Shown: in pieces, positions 6,899 through 13,237 of the stretch
Layout: every line of letters begins with the position of its first letter
Position numbering within the stretch: the first letter of the stretch is position 1
Assembly: GCA_963559585.1 (NCBI GenBank)
Contig: CAUWLJ010000087.1
Coordinates: 1 to 15,657 of the forward strand
Length of the DNA stretch: 15,657 nucleotides
Direction of reading: 5' to 3'
DNA from: Eisenbergiella sp963559585
GTDB taxonomy: Bacteria > Bacillota > Clostridia > Lachnospirales > Lachnospiraceae
Translations under genes and position numbers: made by a program
Notes under the pieces: model-generated
The model's database searches: none
What the model saw: only the letters and a program-made list of their open reading frames with translations
What the model was told of the DNA's origin: nothing

Positions 6899-9349
6899 AT
6901 GCTGGAAGCGGCGTCTGCAAAAAAACGAGAAATCAGTAACGTACACAGAGAGGAAAACGCGTTGTATCTGGAGCAGGAGGCGGGTATTCTGCGCATCATT
7001 CCACAGGAGGCGGGTATCCTGCGCATTTCCTATACAGAAAACGGAAACTTTGGCACGAAGCAGGGGGAGGAGCTTTCTGATCTGTCCTCTTCCTGCGTCT
7101 GGGACTGGAAGGAGACGCAGGGAGAGATCCTGGTGGATACCGGATTCCTTCAGGCAGCCGTGAACCGCCTGACCGGTTCCATTACCTACCGGAAAAAGGA
7201 CGGTTCGCTCCTTCTTGCCGAGAGGGAACGGGAGAGTCATGTGGTGGAGGAATTCGATTCCTACCGCACGGTGATCAATGAAAATACCAGAGTGGAGGAA
7301 TTTCAGACCCCGGACGGTGTGAAACGGCGGATTCGGGAGGCGGACCGGGTATTTGACCGTAAATTATATCATACCAGACTGGAGCTGTCCTTTGATAAGG
7401 GAGAGCGGCTGTTCGGCCTGGGGCAGGCGGAGGAGGGCGTCTGGAACCTGCGGGGAACCACTCAGTATCTGCATCAGGCCAACCTGAAAATCGCCCTTCC
7501 GGTGCTCCTGTCGGAAAAAGGCTGGGGCATTCTGTCCTCCACCCAGAGCCCGGCCATTTTCAGCGACACGGGATACGGCTCTTATCTGTATACGGAGGCG
7601 GACGAATTCCTGGATTATTATTTCCTGGCAGGAGAGAATCTGAACCAGGTGACGGCGGGGATCAGAAGGCTTACAGGAAAAGCGGCCATGCTGCCCAGAT
7701 GGGCCTTCGGTTATATCCAGTCCCAGGAGCGGTATGTGGATGCTCAGGAGCTTCTGGATACCGCAGACCGTTTCCGGCGGAACCATATCGGGCTGGACTG
7801 CATGGTTCTGGACTGGATGAGCTGGAAAGGGAATCTGTGGGGACAGAAAACCTTCGATGAGGAGCGCTTCCCCGATCCTGCCGGTATGATAAAGGAGCTA
7901 CATGAAAAGGATGTGCATTTCATGCTTTCCATCTGGCCAAATATGAGCGCGCAGTGCGGCAATTATCAGGAATTTCTGGACAAAGGCCAGCTGCTTCCGG
8001 CCAGCGAGATTTATGACGCCTTCAGTGAGGAGGGAAGGAAGCTGTACTGGGAGCAGGCTGAAAGAGGGCTGTTCCGCCATGGCGTGGACGCCTGGTGGTG
8101 TGATTCCAGCGAGCCGGTGACGCCGGAGTGGGGCAGGCCCGTGAAGCCGGTGCCGGAGGAGATGTACCGGGAGTTTGTGGAGGCGGCGGGAAGCTGTATG
8201 CCGCCGGAGCAGACCAACGCCTACGGACTGTACCATGCCAGAGCAATCTATGAGGGACAGCGGGGCAGCACGGAGGAAAAACGGGTGATGAATCTGACCA
8301 GGAACGGTTACCTGGGCAGCCAGAGGTACGGAACCATCCTCTGGTCCGGCGATACCTGTGCCCGCTGGGAGACGCTGCGCCGCCAGATCGCAGCCGGGCT
8401 GCAGTTTTGTGCCTGTGGTATTCCCTACTGGACATTGGACATCGGGGCCTTCTTTGTGAAAAAGGGCGCGCCCTGGTTCTGGGACGGCGCGTTTGATGAG
8501 GGAAATGCAGATCCCGGCTACAGGGAGCTGTATACCAGGTGGTTCCAGTACGGGGCGTTTCTGCCCATTTTCAGAAGCCACGGCACGGACTGCCGCAGGG
8601 AGCCCTGGAATTTTGGCAGAGAGGGAGAGCCCTTCTATGAAGCCATTCTGGCGGCCATCCGGTTAAGATACCGACTGCTTCCTTATATCTATTCTGTGGC
8701 AGGAAGCGTGTGGAGAGAGGACGCGGCCATGATGCGGCCTCTGGTATTTGATTTTCCAGGCGGTGCTGCCGCTGGCGATACTATCGCCGGGGATACTGCT
8801 ACAGATGATAAACGGGCGGCTGACGTGTCGGACGAGTACCTGTTCGGTCCCGCCCTTCTGGTATGTCCGGTGACGGAGCCCATGTACTATCTGCCGGGCG
8901 GAGTACCGGTGGAGAACGGGGAAAAAACCAGGAAGGTTTATCTGCCGAAGGGAACGCAGTGGTATGACCTGAGAGACGGAAAGAAATACGAGGGCGGCCA
9001 GGAGATTACCGCTCCTGCTGACATTACCAGCATTCCGGTGTACGTGCGCGCAGGCTCCATCCTGCCGGTTACAGAGCCGGGGGAGAGCGCGGCCCGGACT
9101 GCGGAGGGAAAAGTGACGCTGCAGATCTATCCTGGGGCGGACGGTACATTTACCTGGTACGAGGATGCGGGGGATGGATACGGATATGAAAAGGGAGAAT
9201 ACTGCCTGACCCGTATTACCTACAGGGATGCGGACAGGAGCGTGAGCTGGGAGAGCGGGTACGGCGGCAGGAAGGTCAGCGGGCAGGAGCTTCCTGAGTG
9301 GTCGCGGGCAGGAGAGTTTGATGTGGAGATCATGGAGGAGCAGATATGA
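6899..9349 (+). CDS. Glycoside hydrolase family 31 alpha-glycosidase (alpha-xylosidase/alpha-glucosidase type)
   Basis: An 816-residue retaining exo-alpha-glycosidase. Order: N-terminal beta domain (about 1-260), TIM barrel (about 260-610), C-terminal beta domains. The probable nucleophile is Asp402 in AWWCDSSEP and the acid/base is Asp485 in LWSGDTCARW; substrate-binding Asp305 (VLDWMSW) and His561 (FRSHGTD) are also visible. It has no signal peptide, so it acts in the cytoplasm on imported oligosaccharide. GH31 members remove alpha-linked glucose, xylose, galactose or GalNAc; the fucosidase next door suits xyloglucan fragments, but this is inference. ATG 6899 is preferred. A TTG at 6809 with AAGGAGGGG upstream would add 30 residues that do not look like the family. 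Near-repeats occur at 6974-7026 and 8774-8797. It ends in an ATGA overlap with the next gene. Confidence 0.9.
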   Translation: MLEAASAKKREISNVHREENALYLEQEAGILRIIPQEAGILRISYTENGNFGTKQGEELSDLSSSCVWDWKETQGEILVDTGFLQAAVNRLTGSITYRKKDGSLLLAERERESHVVEEFDSYRTVINENTRVEEFQTPDGVKRRIREADRVFDRKLYHTRLELSFDKGERLFGLGQAEEGVWNLRGTTQYLHQANLKIALPVLLSEKGWGILSSTQSPAIFSDTGYGSYLYTEADEFLDYYFLAGENLNQVTAGIRRLTGKAAMLPRWAFGYIQSQERYVDAQELLDTADRFRRNHIGLDCMVLDWMSWKGNLWGQKTFDEERFPDPAGMIKELHEKDVHFMLSIWPNMSAQCGNYQEFLDKGQLLPASEIYDAFSEEGRKLYWEQAERGLFRHGVDAWWCDSSEPVTPEWGRPVKPVPEEMYREFVEAAGSCMPPEQTNAYGLYHARAIYEGQRGSTEEKRVMNLTRNGYLGSQRYGTILWSGDTCARWETLRRQIAAGLQFCACGIPYWTLDIGAFFVKKGAPWFWDGAFDEGNADPGYRELYTRWFQYGAFLPIFRSHGTDCRREPWNFGREGEPFYEAILAAIRLRYRLLPYIYSVAGSVWREDAAMMRPLVFDFPGGAAAGDTIAGDTATDDKRAADVSDEYLFGPALLVCPVTEPMYYLPGGVPVENGEKTRKVYLPKGTQWYDLRDGKKYEGGQEITAPADITSIPVYVRAGSILPVTEPGESAARTAEGKVTLQIYPGADGTFTWYEDAGDGYGYEKGEYCLTRITYRDADRSVSWESGYGGRKVSGQELPEWSRAGEFDVEIMEEQI

Positions 9350-11622
9350 AAATGTGGTACGACAAGCCGGCCGCCTTCTGGCATGAGGCTCTGCCGGTGG
9401 GAAACGGCAGGCTGGGAGGTATGGTATACGGAGGGCCTGTCCATGAAACGGTGAAGCTGAACGAGGACAGCATCTGGAGCGGAAAGCATCTGGACCGGGT
9501 AAACCCGGACGCCAGGGAAAATCTGCCAAAGATCCGCAGTCTGATCCGGGAGGGAAACATACAGGAGGCTCAGCGTCTGGCCATGTATGCCCTGTCCGGC
9601 ACGCCCAATTCTGAGAGATCCTACCAGCCTGCGGGAGAATGCTATCTCAATATGCACCATACAGGGGAAATCTCCTGCTACAGAAGGGAGCTGGATCTGG
9701 AAAAAGGCGTGGCGCGCACCTCCTACCAGACGGAGGGGACGAATTATTACCGGGAAATCCTGGTTTCCGCGCCGGATCAGTGTATGGTGATCCATCTGGG
9801 GACGGAGGATGGGCAGACAGCCTTTTCCTTCGACTGCCTTCTGGGGAGGAATCATAACTGTACAAATGAAGTGTCCAGACGGGGAGGGAATACGATCCTC
9901 TTTACCGCCGACACGGGAAAGGAAGGGATCTCTTTCTGTACGGCACTGCGTCTGGAAACGGAGGGCGGCAGCGTCCGGGTGATCGGAGAGCACCTGATTG
10001 CGGAGGATGTGAGAGAAGCCTGGCTGTATCTGGATGTGGAAACCAGCTTCCGGCAGGAGGATCCGGCTGCGGCCTGCCTGTTCAGGCTTGAGGAGGCTGC
10101 GGCAAAGGGCGGTAAGAAGCTGACGGAGGATCACTGTGAGGATTTCTCGGCTCTTTTTAATCGGCTGAAGCTGCACTTTGACAGGACAGAAGGCACATGG
10201 GAAACCAGTTCCGGGGAAATTCTGCCCGTGGAAGTCCTTCCCACAGATGAACGCCTGCGCCGCGTGCAGGCAGGGCAGGAGGATATGGGGCTGATGGAGC
10301 TGTATTTTCAGTACGGCAGATACCTGCTGATCTCCTCCAGCCGTCCGGGCAGCCTTCCCGCCAACCTGCAGGGAATCTGGAACGATCAGATGTATCCCGT
10401 ATGGGACAGCAAATTTACCATCAATATCAATACTCAGATGAACTACTGGCCCGCGGGAAGCGGCTCCCTGACGGAGTGCCAGCTTCCTCTGTTCGACCTT
10501 CTGGAGCGGCTGAAGGAGAGCGGAAGGGATACGGCGGAGCGGATGTACGGCTGCCGGGGCAGTGTGGCCCACCACAATACGGATCTGTATGCGGACAGCG
10601 CACCTCAGGATCACTGTATCACCTCCACCTTCTGGGTGATGGGGGAGGCATGGCTGGCCACCCATATCTGGGAGCAGTACCTGTATACGGGGGACAAGGA
10701 GTTTTTAAAGGAGCATTTTGACGTTTTGGAGCAGTGCGTCCTGTTCTTCTATGATTTCCTTGTGGAAGGAAAGGATGGGAAGCTGGTAACATCGCCCTCC
10801 ATGTCCCCTGAGAACACCTACCGCAGGGAGGACGGAACCCTGGGCGTGCTGTGTGAAAGCGCGGTGATGGACACGGAGATTTTGACGGAGCTGTTTACCG
10901 ACTATATAGCGGCCTGCCGCACGCTTGGCCTGGAAGCAGAGAAGGCGGAGCGGGCGGAAGCTGTGATGGCCCGGTTCCCTGACCTGAAGATTGGAAAATG
11001 GGGCCAGCTCATGGAGTGGATGGAGGATTACGACGAGCCGGAACCCGGCCACCGGCATATTTCCCATCTGTACGGCGTTTACCCAGGCAGTTCCATTTCC
11101 TGGGACCGCACGCCTGAGCTGATGAAGGCGGCAAAGGTTTCTCTGGAGAGGCGGCTTGCCAGCGGAGGAGGCCATACCGGCTGGTCGAGAGCCTGGATCA
11201 TCGGCTTGTGGGCCCATTTCAGGGATGGAAAAAAGGCCTACGAGAATCTGCAGGCCATCCTGACCATGGGAACCTATCCTAACCTGATGGACAACCATCC
11301 CCTTGGGGAGCGGGACTATGTGTTTCAGATCGACGGCAATCTGGGGGCCTGCGCCGCAGTGCTGGAGATGCTGGCCTACAGCAGGCCGGACAGGCTGGAG
11401 CTGCTTCCTGCGGTGACGGAGGAGACTTCGGGCGGTTCTGTGAGCGGGCTGGGCCTGCGCAGCGGCGGAACCCTTTCCATGGAGTGGAGGAAGGGCCGCG
11501 TGAAACGCCTGTCTATCCTTCCTGGAAGGACGACAGAGCTTACCCTGTGTGTGAACGGAGCGCAGGAGCAGGTGAAGCTGGAGGAGGGAGTGGAGCTTGT
11601 GCGGGAATATGGGGAGGGGTGA
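9346..11622 (+). CDS. Glycoside hydrolase family 95 alpha-L-fucosidase
   Basis: A 758-residue inverting alpha-1,2-L-fucosidase (or the related alpha-L-galactosidase), normal length for GH95. The N-terminal beta domain opens with the typical WHEALPVGNGRLGGMVYGG (residues 12-30) and LNEDSIWSG. The (alpha/alpha)6 barrel carries the catalytic set: Asn360 and Asn362 in TININTQMNYWPAG, Glu489 in SPSMSPENTY as the general acid, and Asp663 in FQIDGNLG. The HISHLYGVYPG and GGGHTGWSRAW motifs are also present. No signal peptide is seen, so fucose would be removed after import. The ATG overlaps the GH31 stop by four bases (ATGA), so the two are translationally coupled. Fucose isomerase-like activity encoded upstream could use the released sugar. 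Confidence 0.93.
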   Translation: MKMWYDKPAAFWHEALPVGNGRLGGMVYGGPVHETVKLNEDSIWSGKHLDRVNPDARENLPKIRSLIREGNIQEAQRLAMYALSGTPNSERSYQPAGECYLNMHHTGEISCYRRELDLEKGVARTSYQTEGTNYYREILVSAPDQCMVIHLGTEDGQTAFSFDCLLGRNHNCTNEVSRRGGNTILFTADTGKEGISFCTALRLETEGGSVRVIGEHLIAEDVREAWLYLDVETSFRQEDPAAACLFRLEEAAAKGGKKLTEDHCEDFSALFNRLKLHFDRTEGTWETSSGEILPVEVLPTDERLRRVQAGQEDMGLMELYFQYGRYLLISSSRPGSLPANLQGIWNDQMYPVWDSKFTININTQMNYWPAGSGSLTECQLPLFDLLERLKESGRDTAERMYGCRGSVAHHNTDLYADSAPQDHCITSTFWVMGEAWLATHIWEQYLYTGDKEFLKEHFDVLEQCVLFFYDFLVEGKDGKLVTSPSMSPENTYRREDGTLGVLCESAVMDTEILTELFTDYIAACRTLGLEAEKAERAEAVMARFPDLKIGKWGQLMEWMEDYDEPEPGHRHISHLYGVYPGSSISWDRTPELMKAAKVSLERRLASGGGHTGWSRAWIIGLWAHFRDGKKAYENLQAILTMGTYPNLMDNHPLGERDYVFQIDGNLGACAAVLEMLAYSRPDRLELLPAVTEETSGGSVSGLGLRSGGTLSMEWRKGRVKRLSILPGRTTELTLCVNGAQEQVKLEEGVELVREYGEG

Positions 11623-11646
11623 GCGCTGCCCCTGGCCTTTTTCCTT

Positions 11647-11677
11647 TTACCGGAGGGAGACAGGCCCCCGCCGGTAA
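11647..11677 (+). repeat. Inverted repeat after the fucosidase gene
   Basis: TTACCGG at 11647-11653 pairs perfectly with CCGGTAA at 11671-11677, and GGG/CCC pairs can form within the 17-nt interval. It lies 25 nt after the fucosidase stop. There is no T-tract after it, so it is a poor intrinsic terminator; it may be an mRNA 3' hairpin or an operator for the next gene. Confidence 0.35.
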
Positions 11678-11740
11678 GCCGAATGGCAATCCCCCGATCC
11701 GCTGCATACCATAATAGAAAAAGAAGAAAGAAAAACTGTT

Positions 11741-12346
11741 ATGCGTATTGACAATGCCCTTGTGGAAGAAGCCTTCTGCCTGAATGAGAACAATGGGTAC
11801 ATACTGGTATCCCACACACTGCCGGATGGTTCTGCCCGGCAGCTTCGCCTGAATGTCAACCGGAACACCATGATCCTTGGCAGCTTCGGGCAGACCATGT
11901 GCCTGTGCAGTATCCGGCGCGGTATGCGTATCAGTGCGCTTACCTCCCCTCAGGTCACCAGAAGCATTCCGCCTCAGACCACGGCCCTGTTTATTGCGGT
12001 GCAGCGGGATGCGGCCCGACCGCCCATCCCGCCCAGGCCGGAGCCTCCCCGGCCGCCCAGACCCGAACCGCCTCCGCGTCCTCAGCCCCAGCCCCCGGCT
12101 GTCACGACGGGACGTATTACCAAGGTGGATTTTGGAAACCGTTCCCTTGTCACCCAGGATCTTTCCGATCCGGATGACCAGACCCAGTTCAACCTGACGG
12201 AGGACACCGTTATCGTGAACCGCTTCGGGCAGAACGTTCCCTTTGAACGGCTGGAACCGGGTCAGGTGGTGCGTATCACCCATGCCCAGGCCCAGACCAT
12301 GAGCATTCCGCCTCAAACCACTGCTTTTCACATTTTACTGCTTTAA
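11741..12346 (+). CDS. Two-lobed protein of unknown function with a proline-rich linker
   Basis: A 201-residue protein that I do not recognise. It has two similar beta-rich halves. Residues 42-85 and 154-197 align without gaps, with about 16 identities in 44, sharing TxI, FGQ, a central Gly, and the near-identical ending SIPPQTTAxxI. Between them lies a linker (about 92-120) of repeated Pro, Arg and Glu (RPEPPRPPRPEPPPRPQPQ), probably an extended spacer. There is no signal peptide or membrane segment, so a cytoplasmic location is likely. The pattern suggests duplication of one small domain. The ribosome binding site is weak (AGAAAG only), but strong codon structure and the internal repeat support a real gene. 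It is not obviously linked to the sugar genes before it. Confidence 0.75.
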   Translation: MRIDNALVEEAFCLNENNGYILVSHTLPDGSARQLRLNVNRNTMILGSFGQTMCLCSIRRGMRISALTSPQVTRSIPPQTTALFIAVQRDAARPPIPPRPEPPRPPRPEPPPRPQPQPPAVTTGRITKVDFGNRSLVTQDLSDPDDQTQFNLTEDTVIVNRFGQNVPFERLEPGQVVRITHAQAQTMSIPPQTTAFHILLL

Positions 12347-12373
12347 AAATCTGTAACGGTTCAACCATATCGG

Positions 12374-12402
12374 TTTACAACAGCGTACTTTCCTATTATA
12401 AT
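12374..12402 (+). promoter_or_regulatory. Strong sigma-A promoter in the gene-free stretch
   Basis: TTTACA at 12374-12379 and a perfect TATAAT at 12397-12402 are separated by exactly 17 nt. A second TATAAT occurs at 12404-12409. No reading frame with a ribosome binding site follows for nearly 500 nt, so the promoter probably serves a noncoding transcript. Confidence 0.6.
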
Positions 12403-12443
12403 CTATAATGGACATATACAAAAACAGCTTCATGAAATCTATT

Positions 12444-12480
12444 TCCCTGCGGAGGAGCCTTCCGGTATTTTCCGCAGGGA
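12444..12480 (+). terminator. Strong hairpin, possible terminator
   Basis: A perfect 10-bp inverted repeat: TCCCTGCGGA at 12444-12453 and TCCGCAGGGA at 12471-12480, with a 17-nt loop that can itself pair, followed by the T-rich TTCTTCCTGCTT. It could end transcription of the 201-residue gene. Because it also lies about 35 nt downstream of the strong promoter, it could instead end or begin a small RNA. Confidence 0.45.
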
Positions 12481-12495
12481 TTCTTCCTGCTTAAA

Positions 12496-12597
12496 AGCGG
12501 GTGTCAGGGAGGCGGGGAAATGTACCGCCAGTGTGCACTGCGTCCATGGCCGGCGGAAGGAACCGGAGGCTTGAACCCGACAGCACTGACAGCCGCT
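12496..12597 (+). ncRNA. Candidate structured noncoding RNA (unrecognised)
   Basis: A long-range helix closes this segment: AGCGG (12496-12500) pairs with CCGCT (12593-12597), then one G-G mismatch, then TGTCAG (12502-12507) pairs with CTGACA (12586-12591), giving 11 base pairs over 102 nt. Inside are hairpins GGCGG/CCGCC (12511-12515 with 12525-12529) and CCGG/CCGG (12550-12553 with 12563-12566), plus the palindrome CAGTGTGCACTG at 12529-12540. I compared it by memory with common riboswitches, 6S RNA, SRP RNA, tmRNA and RNase P and saw no match. The strong promoter at 12374 points into it. Strand follows that promoter. Confidence 0.35.
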
Positions 12598-12632
12598 GTG
12601 GAAAGACCGAACAAACCGATAGGGCGGAACTG

Positions 12633-12804
12633 TTACTAGAGCATGTTTGAAAATTCATTCCCGCCATCTGCACGCCCCACTTTGCGGCATATTTGCCCCA
12701 AATTCGCTTACCGTAGCCCACTACGCCGCGCTCATTTGGGGCAAATCTCCCACAAAGTGGAACGCACATCTGACGGAAAGCAATTTTCAAACACGCTCTA
12801 GTAA
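12633..12804. repeat. 172-bp imperfect palindrome, MITE-like intergenic repeat
   Basis: Two 84-nt arms flank a CCCA centre (12717-12720) and align without a single gap. By my count 64 of 84 positions are complementary, and several of the others are G-U-compatible. The outer arms TTACTAGAGC(A/G)TGTTTGAAAATT and the inner block TTTGCCCCAAA are essentially perfect. There is no transposase; both strands give only meaningless short reading frames, which resemble each other because of the symmetry. The form fits a non-autonomous element or an extragenic palindromic repeat family. The ends TTACTAG/CTAGTAA are themselves palindromic, so a target duplication cannot be separated from the terminal repeats. 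Confidence 0.75.
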
Positions 12805-12828
12805 TTTCTGTAAAACGGGCCGGCTTTC

Positions 12829-12857
12829 TTTACAAAACAGAACAAATGTGCTATCCT
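12829..12857 (+). promoter_or_regulatory. Sigma-A promoter of the 112-residue gene and MATE transporter
   Basis: TTTACA at 12829-12834 and TATCCT at 12852-12857 are separated by exactly 17 nt. The expected start of transcription is near 12864, 26 nt before the ATG. The spacer and the start site are both occupied by LexA-box-like sequences, listed separately. Confidence 0.6.
12840..12851. promoter_or_regulatory. LexA (SOS) box-like site 1, imperfect
   Basis: GAACAAATGTGC has one perfect GAAC half and a degenerate second half (GTGC for GTTC), spaced by four bases. It matches 10 of 12 positions of the Firmicute-type core GAACATATGTTC as I know it. It fills the promoter spacer right up to the -10 hexamer, a position where bound repressor would block RNA polymerase. 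Confidence 0.5.
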
Positions 12858-12863
12858 GAAAAA

Positions 12864-12875
12864 GAACAAAAGTTC
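12864..12875. promoter_or_regulatory. LexA (SOS) box-like site 2, perfect half sites
   Basis: GAAC-AAAA-GTTC has both half sites of the Firmicute LexA/DinR box with the correct four-base spacing, and is followed by the preferred G. It overlaps the predicted transcription start. Its centre is 24 bp from that of site 1. Confidence 0.6.
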
Positions 12876-12889
12876 GATGGAGGTAGCCG

Positions 12890-13228
12890 ATGGAAAGCAG
12901 GGCAGATCAGAAAATCTGGCAGAGGGGAAGCCTTCCCATACAGGTGGCATCCCTGTGCGATACGACAGGAACGCTTCATCCGCAGTGGTTCCGGTATGCG
13001 GATATGACACATTGCGTACACCGGGTGGGCATTGACAGGGTGGTGTCCCGCAGGACGATCCAGTATGTGGGAGTGCAGATGGAGCAGTTCATCTGTGAAT
13101 CCAACATAGACGGAAGCAGGCGGACCTATGAGCTGCGCTACAGCGTGAGCAGCCACCGCTGGTATTTTTTCCGTATGCTGGATGACGGGGAGAGGCAGCA
13201 GTCTGCCGAAAAAAGTGAGAGGATATGA
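12890..13228 (+). CDS. Small protein of unknown function, probably SOS-controlled
   Basis: A 112-residue soluble protein with a GGAGG site at 12879-12883, six bases before the ATG. It looks like one compact beta-rich domain: PIQVASLCDTTGTLHPQWFR, then HCVHRVGIDRVVSRRTIQYVG, then MEQFICES, and finally RRTYELRYSVSSHRWYFFRML, a strand-turn-strand ending with Trp and aromatic residues. This ordering (modify base, sense WFR, VxxID, then YELRY...W) recalls small DUF6504-like proteins encoded next to Y-family DNA polymerases, but the resemblance is from memory and weak. Two LexA-like boxes in its promoter fit a DNA-damage role. The MATE gene follows after nine bases. Confidence 0.7.
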   Translation: MESRADQKIWQRGSLPIQVASLCDTTGTLHPQWFRYADMTHCVHRVGIDRVVSRRTIQYVGVQMEQFICESNIDGSRRTYELRYSVSSHRWYFFRMLDDGERQQSAEKSERI

Positions 13229-13237
13229 AGAGAAGCT

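Noticed and set aside
9220..10665. Minus-strand open frame of 481 codons opposite GH31 and GH95.
   Set aside because: It lies antisense to two well-supported enzymes; its length reflects GC-rich codon bias, not coding.
12496..12620. Possible cobalamin or c-di-GMP riboswitch in the gene-free stretch.
   Set aside because: The characteristic conserved boxes of these classes are absent, and the nearest gene downstream is not a typical target.
12491..12859. Short reading frames on both strands across the palindrome (99 and 70 codons).
   Set aside because: The two predicted peptides resemble each other only because the DNA is palindromic; no start signals are present.
12347..12889. CRISPR array in the gene-free stretch.
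   Set aside because: There are no evenly spaced direct repeats; the only repetition is the single large inverted repeat.
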